Origin: Ananas comosus
Lineage: Eukaryota > Streptophyta > Magnoliopsida > Poales > Bromeliaceae
DNA: 64,000 nt
NCBI RefSeq assembly: GCF_001540865.1
Contig: NC_033637.1
Location: 7,895,120-7,959,119, forward strand
Reading direction: 5' to 3'
How positions within the stretch are numbered: position 1 is the stretch's first letter; each line of letters starts with the position of its first letter. The position numbers and the translations under genes were made by a program. Under the pieces are notes generated by a model that was not told the DNA's origin, did no database searches, and saw only the letters and a list, made by a program, of their open reading frames with translations. This document shows, in pieces, positions 33,371 through 43,792 of this stretch.

Positions 33371-36061
33371 TGTAATATACCGAAAATTCGGAAAATAAAT
33401 ATCGAACTTTAGTCAAATTGACCAAAGTGCGAGGACGGAACACTTCGGAAAGTCCGAAGGTGTTAGAATGATCAAAGGTGCGTTGTGGAAGGTTTTCGAG
33501 AGCTAAAGAATCAAATTCTGCAAAACTGCAGATTTTCAGCTCTCGGGGACCGGTCCCTGGTGGGAGAGACCGGTCCCCGAACGCGTATGAAATGAGACAG
33601 CCGAAAAATTGGCTAAGTCCTGGAAGGTCAGCTCTCGGGAACCGGTCTCTGTCTGAGAGACCGGTCCCCCGGAGACCGGTCCCACCAGAGAGGGACCGGA
33701 TGCATTGCGCGCGGCAGCTCTTGCTGCGCAGGGTGGACCTTCGGGGACCAGTCCCTGCTCGGGGAGACCGGTCTCTGCCTGCGAAAACTGCCCAGTCCAG
33801 GCAGTGCACAGAGATAAAAGTTGAGGGGTTTATTTGCATTTTGGCAACCCAATAGCTATGTATGAGGCCAAATGAGATATTTCTCTCATTTCCTCACCCT
33901 CTCACACTCTCTTCTCTCCCTCTTTCTCTCTAGAAGACAAAAGAGAAGAAGAAGAAAGGAAGAAGAGAAGGAAAAGAAGGAGAAGAAAGTGAAAAAGAAG
34001 ATCAAGGAGCACAAGGGGCTTCATCTTCTTCCTCTCTAGTGCAAGAAAAGGAAGCTTACAAGGTAAGCTTTGAACCCTAATGTAGTAAAACCCTAGAAAT
34101 GGGTTTGAATGACCTAGAAATGAGTTTTAGTGAAATGTTTAAAGAGTTTTGAAGCTTTCTTTTGCTTCTAAAGAGATCAAAACCTAGATTTGCTATAGAG
34201 GTGAGCTTGGACCACCTCTAATGGTGAAATCTAATCTAGGGTTTTGGAAAGCCTAAAAATGGTTCTAGTGGACTATTTAGAGTATAATGAAGCTACTTTT
34301 GCTTCCTAATGAGATCAAACCCTAGGTTTTGATATACATTGGAGCTAGGGCACCCAAATTGGGGCTTTTGCTCATGAAGGTTTCTAAGTGCAATTGACCG
34401 CCTCAAAAAATCTAATTGGGGGTATTTCCGACGCTTGGTGCGCTTCGGATTAACGTTACGAAAAGCCGATGAAAAGTTATGGGCAAAATAGCCTAAGTTG
34501 GCTTTGTTTTGCCGCAGGTAAAGACGAAGGATCTAAAAATCCCGAGAAAATCGTCGAGAGCACCTAAAGAACACTACAAGGTGGGTGGTGCTTTCCAAAC
34601 TCATTGAAATTCTCTCTATGCCAATGTGTCATTCTTTGAGCATATGTTCATATATTGTTGCATGCATTTAGGGTAAAGTTATGATGAAATGTGATGATTG
34701 CATGATTGTGAGCACAACTTGCATAATGAGATGGTTGAGAACCTAATAATGTCAAAACCCTAGATGTATGCATGAGAGAAAATGTGAGCACCCAAAGTGA
34801 GCAAAAGAACAGAGTGGCACAATGACATAGATCGAGTGGCATTTTGAAAACGTAAAGTAAAGTGACACTAGAGTTAGTGTGAGTCAAAGAACCAAAGTGA
34901 TGTAAAGAATGATGAAAAAGACAATGTTTAAGGTTAAAGTAATGTGGGGAATAAAGAACATGAAGTGCTAGAGGTAGCAAAAGTAAAGAATGTAAAAGAA
35001 TATAATTGCTAGAGTTAGCAAAAGTAAAAGAAATATAAAGAATGTGATTGATGAGTTTGCAACATAAAGTGATGTAAAGAACACTAGAGCTAGTGTAAAG
35101 TCAAGATTGAACTTGAAAATCCTTTGAGTTAAGATTCGATCAATACTTGCTATGAGTTCCGTGCTCGAGGCGAGTCGCTCCCCTCGGGCGATGCGCTCCG
35201 GAGTTATGCTCCGGGTTGGAGTAGACCCGTAAGGACGTCCTAGCGGTGAGTTCCTGCGATGATGGACTTAATGTGAAGCAATCAATGTGGCGAAACCCCC
35301 GGGTTAGCTTGAGATTAAAGAACAAAGAGCAAAGAACAAAGGTTAAAGAACAAAGAGTAAGAGTAAAGTGAAAAGAATAAAGAATTTGCATAATCTGCAT
35401 ATATTTAATGTTGAGCTATATTTCTTGCTATTGTTCAGGCATATTAGCATCATGTTATAGATTGTTACTGATATCCTAACTTATCCTTTCTATTATGCCT
35501 GAGTTAGTCCTAGTGGGAAAGTCGGTGATGTTGGGGCCGAACCCACTGGAAACTTTGTTGTAGTTCTCACCCCACTATTTCCACAGAGCCGGGACCGAGC
35601 GTGCCGGCGAGCGACCGAGGTAAAGGTATCGCGCCTTAGTCAGAGGCCACCAATGTTGGGTTTCATTTTGTAGCAAAGTACCTTATGATCATCTTTTGTA
35701 TTTGATGATTAGTGATATAAAGAAAGAATGTAAAGCTTATTTTGAGGTAAATGCGATGTAAGAAAGAAATGATGAAATGATGTAATGAATGTAAGAATTC
35801 GATAAATAACTAGATGAATGCAATGTATATGATCTAAAATGAATCATATTCCTTGTGAAAGTTTAGTTTCCTTTTTCTTTCACTAATGGCTATTACTTAC
35901 CCTCATGTAAGCCGTTTGTGTATGTTTCCGCTAGTTTTTTTCTCTATTGATGAAAATATGCATGTGATGAGCCTTGGGCGGATAGGGGAAACTCTGTCCG
36001 TTCGGCGTCTGTTTGACGTGCTCGGGTCGGGCCAAATTGGCATCGGACCTGGGGCGTGACA
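33371..36061 (+). mobile_element. Solo LTR C of a Ty3/gypsy chromovirus, inserted in D
   Basis: 2691 bp from TGTAATATACC to GGGGCGTGACA, flanked by AAGGT at 33366-33370 and 36062-36066. No internal region is present, so the element was removed by recombination between its two LTRs. It has eight ACCGGT palindromes (33549-33772), a TATA-like CTATGTATGA at 33856 and a GA-rich tract (33935-34000). Related to the LTR of element B. No protein-coding frame is seen. Confidence 0.93.
33543..33781 (+). promoter_or_regulatory. ACCGGT palindrome array in LTR C
   Basis: Eight units of the form GGGACCGGTCCC or GAGAGACCGGTCTC have cores at 33549, 33569, 33641, 33660, 33675, 33695 (ACCGGA), 33747 (ACCAGT) and 33767. 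The last ends 75-80 bp before the TATA-like box. Confidence 0.72.
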
Positions 36062-36260
36062 AAGGTGGCTCCGGCGGCGTCGGCAGTGCGCGCCGACGGC
36101 GGGGGCCGGCGAGGGTCGGCGCCGGAGGTAGCTCTCTGCCACAGGGTGAAGGATCCTCGGGGCTTCGCGCGTTTCCCTGTGTACTCAGGCCGAGGGGGTG
36201 GTGGTTCGGTTGAAAGAGAAAGATGGAAGGTGGCCGGGTTCCAATTTTCCGGCGGCCGGG
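36062..36260 (-). repeat. LTR D, second part
   Basis: GC-rich continuation of D beyond the AAGGT duplication of solo LTR C. It ends where the sequence changes to short GGAATC repeats. Homology to the GC-rich block of F is weak here; assignment rests mainly on the target duplication. Confidence 0.6.
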
Positions 36261-36608
36261 GCACCTGCCGGATTGAAATTGGAATCGAAATCCGAATCGG
36301 AATCAAAATAAGCTGGAATCGGAATCGGAATGACTCATTACCTAATTCTGTTTGGTTCATCACCTGAATCGGAATCGGAATAAATCATTCCCATTGTCGG
36401 TGTTTGGTTCAGGTGGATATAAAAAATGTAATCAAATTAATATTCTAACATTATCTTTATAATATATTAATTTAAATTCAAATTAAATATTAAATATTAA
36501 AAATTTACATCAAAATTTTGAAATAATGTCAAAATTTTAAATCTATTTTTTTAAAAANTCTNNNNNNNNNNNNNNNNNNNNNNNNNNNNNNNNNNNNNNN
36601 NNNNNNNN

Positions 36609-36643
<35 letters not shown>

Positions 36644-36885
36644 AAAATAAAAAAGGTTGACAAACCCTACAATCCTGGATTATATTTTATTAGTCTATCC
36701 ACAAGAAGAATTGTTATTTTGCTTAATTTTAATCAATCCAATATTTTACTTCAATATAAACATTCAAACATTATAAAGAATATTTTTCAACAACAAACAA
36801 ACAAGATTCAAACATAATTTAGAACTTATTATAAATAATTTTAAAATATATTTTCTTTGTCGAGAATAATAATAATATATAATAA
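36261..36885. other. MITE-like and AT-rich flank with assembly gap
   Basis: A GGAATCGGAAT repeat region (36280-36390) with two TGTTTGGTTCA blocks (36347-36357 and 36399-36411) resembles the ends of short inverted-repeat transposons. The opposite strand of that motif (GAACCAAAC) occurs at about 48713 on the other side of the Helitron-like unit. AT-rich sequence follows, with N at 36558 and a run of N at 36562-36608, then about 31 A. No gene is seen. Confidence 0.5.
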
Positions 36886-36914
36886 TCTATAGAAATAATA
36901 ATTTTTGAGTTCTC

Positions 36915-37500
36915 TTGTGTCCTACGTGTCGCCTCCTCAGCGCCCCTCCTTTCTCGCGCCCCTTTGAAGCCTCCTCGCATTTTGCGGGGGCTTCGGTGGC
37001 CCTACTATTTTTTTTTCCCAGTGCGGGCTGGAGGGTGCAGCGGGCGGGCGGCAGCAGCGGGCACGGGCGCGGGTCGGGTGCGGGTCGGGCGCACCTGGCA
37101 ATCTGTGGCCGACGTGTTATTCGCCCCGTTTCTTCCGTTCTCTATCACGCACCTTCGATTCCCTCTCTCTCTCACCCCCGATTCATGCCCCCTCTGGACC
37201 CACAAAGCCCGCAAATTGCGGACGATTGTCGCACTATGCCTCTCGCACCCCTATCCCCACCTCCTTTCCTTGTCGCCCCATGCCGCCCCATTCTAGATCT
37301 GCAGCTCCTGGAGATCTCTCTCTCCCTGATCCCGCCTCTTATCTCTGTCCGACCTCTTCCCGATCTCGATCGGAGGAGCTCGCAGGCCCCCGCGCCCTCT
37401 CCCTAGCGCTCGCGCCCTGTTCCACGAAATGCCGAGGTGATCGCAGGACGCTTCGCGGGCATTGGAGAGGTGGGGTGCGGCACGGGGGATGGTGGTAAAT
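36915..37500 (+). other. GC-rich segment at the left end of the Helitron-like unit, unidentified
   Basis: An open frame at 36915-37406 (163 codons, Pro/Ser/Arg-rich) overlaps others in two more frames, and nothing in it matches a known family. At 37408-37440 one frame reads ARALFHEMPR, like the start of a pentatricopeptide (PPR) motif. The same block recurs at 39929 and 40047. It could be a 5'-UTR/first exon taken from a host gene. Coding status is doubtful. Confidence 0.3.
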
Positions 37501-38458
37501 GTTATTCCATTACATATATATGTCTGATCGTGATGGAATTCTTAATTGTCTGCTTGAATTCTAAATTGTCTACCTGAATTCTCCCTTATCTAACTAAATG
37601 CTCCATTCAATATTGAGGTTTTCGAATTTAGAATTGCATCAAACTGTTTGCTGTGTATAACAGTAGCGAGTTCAGATACGTTGTTTGAATCGCACAAAGA
37701 TTTTTGCCCCATACACAAGGTACGAATTCAGAATACTGAATTCTGACAGCAGTATTCTAGAATTCATTTCTCTAGCTTCTCACATGTTAGAATTACACAT
37801 GAAAAATTGTGGATCAGAAATTCGAATTCTGAATTTCGAATTCTGAATTGTGGTTTACATCAGCAGCCTTTCAGGTTTGACAATTCGAGGCTTAAAACGT
37901 GAAAAATTAAAAATGTACAATTCACAATCCGTATTTAGCACTATTTGTGATTATTTGTTAGTTGCAAAAGCTTCAGGTTTCCTTCCTGTTGAGCACGCTT
38001 ATGCAAATTCACAATCCGTATTTAGCACAATTCGTATTTAGCGCACTTATGCAAATTTCCTTCCTGTTTCGTTAAGCTTTCTATATCCTTAATGGACAGT
38101 TTTATCTCCGGTTATCAAGTTGAGCTTTTTTAACGTTTTGTGTGACTTCTTCAGCTGTTTAGTAAAAAAAATTTATCCTCACTGGATTTGTTTTCTATCT
38201 TTTTTTCCCTCTTAAGATTTTTGTGTGGGATTTTGATTAATTGCATTGGTATCGATTACCTCGGTTTTGTAAAATTGCATAGTAAATAGATACCTCCTCT
38301 ATCAAGTCTTGCATGCTTTCCATACGCATCGATTTGCTTCGTGTTGGCAAGGTTCGAATTTAGCGAGTCAATAATTTTTGTCCCATTTTCGTCTGAGAAT
38401 TTACGTGCTTTGCTTTTGGCTGTCAGCATTGCAGTTTAATTCTGACTCGAGATTTTAT

Positions 38459-38856
38459 AACATGCGAAGTGCCGATCTTTCACCCTAACTGTATGCTGCA
38501 TTTATTTGGAATCTAAGTTGTCTAGCTGAATTCTAAATTATCTTGCTGAGATTTTGTAACATGCGAACTACCGATCTTTCACCCTTACTGTATGCTGCAT
38601 TTATTTGGAATCTAAGTTGGCTAGCTGAATTCTAAATTATCTTGCTGAATTCTGCTGCCTGGAAATTCCATAGAACTGCCTTCTCTGTATTACCCATCTG
38701 AATTCCCAATTGCCTAGTAGGATCCTGTGTATTTGGAATCTAAGTTGGCTAGCTGAATTCTAAATTATCTTGCTGAATTCTGCTGCCTGGAAATTCCATA
38801 GAACTGCCTTCTCTGTATTGCCCATCTGAATTCCCAATTGCCTAGTAGGATCCTGT
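38459..38856. repeat. Compound tandem duplications
   Basis: A 99-bp step duplicates the block from CATGCGAA (38461 and 38560) containing GGAATCTAAGTTG. A 129-bp step then duplicates 38603-38731 as 38732-38856 with almost no differences. Both belong to the GAATTC-rich internal repeats of the Helitron-like unit. Confidence 0.85.
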
Positions 38857-39082
38857 ATTCCTAAGTCAGGTTTGTAGAATCTGAATTGCACTATCAGAGT
38901 AAGAGTAGGTAAAGAAAAAGGTTTCTTAATTTTGCACCAGCTTCCTTTTTATATGAAACAATACATATGAGTTTGCTTTCCAGGTTATGAAATCTGGGTT
39001 CTGAATTCAGAAAACGAACTCTAGACAAAGGATATTTATTTTCCTTATATTCTTCATAGAATTCCAAATTGCAAAGCTTAAT

Positions 39083-39345
39083 CCTAAATTCCCATGCTAT
39101 GATGCTCTCCTCCTTGAATATCAAATAATTGTGGGAATTGAGAGGGGCGCAACCCTCCTTCGTTTCTTATTGGATACTTTGGATGGCCTATTCTATAAGC
39201 AACCAGTCCCTCTTATTTGTACTGATATGCTTGCAGTTCTTATACAACTAGCACTACTAACTAATGAGACTTCGGTTCCAAACTAATAATGTTCGATTTC
39301 ATGGAGAATCTGAGCAAAGAATATTTGTTTCCCTTCAATTCTTTG
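39083..39345. repeat. Dispersed internal repeat, copy 1
   Basis: Shares with 40440-40700 and 42130-42410 the order: GATG...CTTGAATATCAAAT, TTGGATGGCCTA, GCAACC, CTTCGG, GTTCGAT, GAGTCTGAGCA. A shorter fourth copy is at about 48090-48165, beyond LTR F. Product unknown. Confidence 0.6.
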
Positions 39346-39633
39346 TGGAATTCCGGATTGCCTACTTGAGTTCTCAATTCTCTGGCTGAATTCTAAATTC
39401 TCTAGCCGAATTCTAAATTCAGAAATTAGAAAGCATGATTCAGAATCACAGTAAAGTGCTTGGTGCATATAAAAGTTTGAATTTCGGAATTATGGTCTGA
39501 TTTGCATTAGGGTATTTGGCAAACATTCTTTGTAGATGTTTTTTATAGATACGATCATGATGATCACCCAATGAAGATTACAACTGTAAAAGGATGTTGG
39601 CACTAACCTGCATTACATGTGTCTTCTTCACAG

Positions 39634-39764
39634 GGCTGTTTTGGGAAGCGTGAGCGACTATTGCACTCACCATGCGCATTGCACTATGATGATGATGAAG
39701 AAACCGAAACACAAAGCGAAAACCAAGCACTGAGCAGTGAAGTTGTTGATAGCCAAAAAAGGGG
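39634..39764 (+). pseudogene. Exon-like segment, unidentified gene fragment
   Basis: Bounded by a good acceptor (cttcttcacag at 39623-39633) and a donor-like GGGTAAAG at about 39763. The frame in between is open: GCFGKRERLLHSPCALHYDD, then an acidic stretch and VVDSQKR. The sharp coding look in AT-rich surroundings suggests a captured exon. I do not recognise the protein. Confidence 0.4.
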
Positions 39765-39840
39765 GTAAAGTTCTCCGCATTGCTCTAATAAGCGGAGTTC
39801 TACAAATCAGCATTTGTTACTTCAAGTCAGGTATTTAGAT

Positions 39841-40090
39841 GTGTGCTTTTAGAGAAAGAAGCATATATGATGCACATTTCCCACTTATTCTGTGTATGCT
39901 GTGACTTAAATGATAACCTCTCCCTAGCGCTCGTGCCCTATTCGACGAAATGCCGAATGTGTGCTTTTAGAGAAAGAAGCATATATGATGCACATTTCCC
40001 ACTTATTCTATGTATGCTGTGACTTAAATCATACCCTCTCCCTAGCGCTCGCACCCTGTTCGACGAAATGCCAAGGCGATCGCAGGGCGC
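39841..40090. repeat. 118-bp tandem duplication with PPR-like block
   Basis: Units at 39841 and 39959 share GTGTGCTTTTAGAGAAAGAA through the ccctagcgctcg block. In one frame they read ARALFDEMPN (39929) and ARTLFDEMPRRS (40047). LFDEMP is typical of plant PPR proteins, but ten residues are too few to be certain. Confidence 0.55.
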
Positions 40091-40439
40091 TCCGCGAAAT
40101 GGCTCATGCTTCAGGTCAGTTCTATACATTTTTACCGACATTTACATTGAGCAATGCTATATTTGTAATTTATTTTGGATTGTAGATCTTACTGGTAGTT
40201 ATTTTAATTTAAATTTTTAAAATTTGTAGTCAGGGATCACAATTCTTGAATCTTCCTACAACCTAGACGACGGCAGAATCAAATTATGATAAAATCAAAA
40301 CAAAGTCAGACAAAATTAGAATGCCAAAATTCTACATAAAGTTTGCCAAGTTGCTTAAGGTAAAGTTTATCCTGCTCTATTGAAAGAGATGTTGGTGTTC
40401 CTTTTTTTTTAATGCTTCAATTCCTCCAATAAAACCTCT

Positions 40440-40700
40440 TCTCTGATGACTTTCCCTTCAAATATCAAATTGTTGCGGTAATTGACAGAGACCCAATCCT
40501 TTTTGGCTAGTAGCGAGGGTACTTTTGGATGGCCTACTTCGTAGGCAACCGGTTGCTCTCATTTGTTCTCGGAATAATTTTGTTGTGCATATAGGTTCCA
40601 ACTCAATAAGCACTACTAAGCACGAAGGTTTCGGCACTAATATAATATTGTTCGATAGCCAGGGGAGTCTGAGCAGAGTATATTTATTTATTTGCAGCGC
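40440..40700. repeat. Dispersed internal repeat, copy 2
   Basis: Second copy of the unit at 39083-39345. An open frame on the plus strand (40525-40734) and one on the minus (40458-40712) are both partly conserved in copy 3, so it may once have been coding. I cannot name it. Its right end abuts the SUVR-like fragment. Confidence 0.6.
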
Positions 40701-41527
40701 ATTAGAATGCATGAATCCAGAAAATGCTTATTGAGCAATCCATCTTTCGTATATGCAAACTCGCTGTCGGTTACCTTTGCACATGCACAAGGAAGTTTGG
40801 ATTCTAAGCAATTATCAAAGCAGTTAGCACATCAATCTTCATCTCCAATCTGAACCATTGATAGATTGATATAGGCATTTTGATGAGGAAGATTTTGCGG
40901 TATGTAGTGGAACAATGGTGGGTATTGCTCAATATTTAGTCCGCTTTTTATAGATACTTTAACTCTTTCTTCACCCAATGGCGGGTATTGCTTAGTGTTT
41001 AGTTCGCTTTTGATAGATGTTTTAACTGTTTCTTTGCCTTTTGTTATATCAATGACATCATACCGAGGTCCCATTTCCAGGTTCGATTTGTGGTTGTGGA
41101 ATCAACATCAAACTACTACAATTGTCTTGGAGAACTTCAGTTTGTATCTTCTTCTTCCCTTTTACGGTTGAATTCTTTCTACAAATTTCAGCCATATATG
41201 GAGGACCATTTAAAGATCTTTGTGAGGAATCTAAAGTAGGAATTACATGTGTAATACTTTCTCCTTCGGGTTTTCCTAATTCAGAACTTAACTCTGAGGT
41301 ACAATGGTGAATATCTATCAAAATATCCAAAAGAGAAAACTTGGGTTCAAGAATTTTATAAGATTTACAATATTTATTCTCCACTTTCTTGATATAGCCT
41401 CTGGGCTAGGCATATGAAAACCCATATAATCAAACGCAGAAGGATTACATGTCAACAAAAGTTTAATGGCTCCCGAATGTGACGAAGCTACTTCAAGCCG
41501 GTGTATGCACTTTGGTGTCATTTCCAC
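40694..41527 (-). pseudogene. SUVR-type histone-lysine methyltransferase fragment
   Basis: Minus strand, N- to C-terminal. LEVASSHSGAIKLLLTCNPS and FHMPSPEAI (41500-41400) match the region before the catalytic part of plant SUVR1/2/4 proteins. A one-base frameshift near 41392 precedes VENKYCKSYKILEPKFSLLD (about 41384-41325). YDVIDITKGKETVK (41062) leads into a 60-70 bp direct duplication (KSELNTKQYPPL, KSGLNIEQYPPL), then FHYIPQNLPHQNAYINLSM and IGDED. A TGA replaces the expected Cys. The pre-SET cysteine pattern follows (CANCFDNC, PCACA, FAYTKDGLL, FLDSC), ending near 40694. The SET domain and N-terminal WIYLD domain are absent. Intact relatives methylate histone H3 Lys9 and help silence transposons. 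This copy is broken and probably captured. Confidence 0.82.
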
Positions 41528-41894
41528 AGCCTGATTTACTAAGGAACTTCAAGATTTCGGTTAACTTTTTTCACTATTTGGAATTTTGGAAACTGCATGT
41601 TTGTCATTGCTTTATTCCTTTGCCTTATTCCTTTTTGCTCTTCTGTCCTTTGCAAATATTTGTTCCATGTTTTTTTTCGCTTTTGGGATTTTCCAAAGCC
41701 GCATTTCTGTCATTGATTTGTTGAAACTCTGTGTTTTTGTTTGCTTTTACATTCATTTGATTTCTTTTTGCTCCAGTATCCTTTGAATACTTGGTTATTT
41801 TACATCATTGTTTTGAGATTTTGTCCAGGTAAAACTCTCTCCTTACTTTTCCTTCAGCCCTTTTTTTTGGAAGCTAGCAGTGGTATGCTCTGGA

Positions 41895-42001
41895 ATCCGC
41901 AAGTCCTTTTTTTTTTTGTTTCTGCAGGTCTCTTGCGCTTTCCTGCNATCCGCAAGTCCTTTTTTTTTTTTTGTTTCTGCAGGTTTCTTGCGCTTTCCTG
42001 C
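41895..42001. repeat. Duplicated 52-54 bp block joined by a single N
   Basis: 41895-41946 and 41948-42001 are almost identical (ATCCGCAAGTCC ... CGCTTTCCTGC) with one N at 41947 between them. This looks like an assembly join that left the same sequence twice. Confidence 0.75.
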
Positions 42002-42129
42002 TGGCTGTGGGTTCTTTGCTCCACTTTTCGGATATTTTGCTTATGCCTCTTTTTTAGCCATGCTGTGATGACTTGAGTGTCACTAGAATTTGACCCTTCT
42101 ATTTTTCGGGTCTTTGCTTACCCTTCGTT

Positions 42130-42410
42130 TGTCCCATGCTATGATGACCTTCCCCTTGAATCTCAGATGGTTGCGATAATTGCGATAATTGATAGGGGTC
42201 CGAGCCTTCTTGATTGGTGATGAGGAAACTTTGGATGGCCTACTTCGTGGGCAACCAATTGCTCTCATTTGTACTAAGGACAGTTTCGACATGCATATGG
42301 ACTCTAACTCAGTCAAAACTATTAATCAAGAAGGCTTCGGTGCTAATTTAATAATGCTCGATGGCCAGGGGAGTCTGAGCAGCCTATATTTATTCATTTC
42401 TACACTCATT
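42130..42410. repeat. Dispersed internal repeat, copy 3
   Basis: Third copy of the unit. Contains a tandem TTGCGATAA at 42172-42190 and frames at 42189-42455 (plus) and 42083-42316 (minus) that resemble those of copy 2. Confidence 0.6.
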
Positions 42411-42685
42411 CATGTATACTGTTTGGTTTGGTTTCCACATGCTGATTTAGTATAGAACTTTTCATCTTTTTTTCAAGCATTCATTTTATCGGCAACCATC
42501 TCTTAAGTTTTTTATTTCTCGCCTAAGCTACTAATTCTGGTTAAATTTTTCCTGCTTTTTTTGTTGCTTATTGTGATATTACCTGAGCCTCTATTCTTTT
42601 AAGTTCTCTTTTTTTCCCCCTACACTTAAGAAAGGGATTTGTTTACTATTGTACTCACAGTTTCTATAATTTATTTTCTGTTGTT

Positions 42686-42721
<36 letters not shown>

Positions 42722-43792
42722 TATATTATTATTATTATTATTATGATTATTATTATTATTATTATTATTATTGTTATTCTTATATATTTGATACTAGTAT
42801 TTTTTATAATTTTTGTTTACTAATGTTGTCTGCATTTATCTACTTTCCTTAGTTAACATATGTTTATGTTCATTACCTATCTTTGCTTTCAAAGCATTTT
42901 ATCAATAGTATTTTGCAAGCTTCTTTGCCTTCCTTTTTTATGAGTTAGAATTCTTTTCTCCGCCATTTGCTCATAGTTTGAATAATAATAGAGAGTACAA
43001 AGCTTGCTTACTATTTACTGATGTTTTGATACTTTCTAAGGTTTGCCTTTTTCGTATTCTAATTTCTTAAAAATTAGTGCATGTGTGTTACACTTGAGAT
43101 TTCTTACATGCTCTTCCTGCCACTTCTTGCTCCCAGTTATTCCTATGGATCGCCATAGCGAGCTCCGCCGCGAAGCTCGACCTCTTCGCCCCAGCAATCG
43201 GCATCCTCCTCCTTCAAATCGCTCAATCCCATCGTATGACCCTCAAATCCCCAATTTTCACTAAAATTAAACCTAATTTGCGTTGATATTTTAGGTTTTT
43301 TTTTTTTTTTGATAATTTGGTGCTCAATTTAGGATGGTGAGGTCTCTTCCCTAAAATTTTGTCTTCCTATTTGACGTAACCCTCGCCATGTATGACAGTC
43401 CACTTCATAAAATCCATCGTTATTTGCAGCACACCTGGGCCAACTTTGCGGTGGCGATCTTTTATTACAAAGTATGCAACCATGGAAGCATTAATTTTTG
43501 CTCAGCTTACTGTCAAAACAGCCTTATTTGCTTTTGCAATGTATCTCAGATAGAAAAATATAGCTTCTCATAAAGTTTTTATAGTCCTAATTTGTTTTAC
43601 CATCTAATATAATTTGTTGTTGTCTTCAATTATATGGTTTGCTTCGGATACTACATATCTTAACTTTCGAGACTTTATCTGGCCCTCTTTTGTGCAATTG
43701 TTCCTTTTGTTTTAATATGATTGTCATAAGCAACATTTTATATGAATTTGTATTATGAATTGTAGATTCTAAGTTTAGAATTCTGAATATAA
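42411..43792. other. AT-rich part of the Helitron-like unit, microsatellite, no certain gene
   Basis: T-rich sequence with a (TA)n run at about 42689-42716 followed by an (ATT)n run to about 42776. A short open frame at 43147-43264 (MDRHSELRREARPLRPSNRH) ends near a GTATG donor and looks like a first exon, but I do not recognise it. GAATTC-type repeats return just before LTR F. Confidence 0.5.

Noticed and set aside
41479..42076. Phe-rich open frames like a membrane protein
   Set aside because: They follow poly-T tracts in AT-rich sequence, overlap each other, and include the N and its duplicated block.
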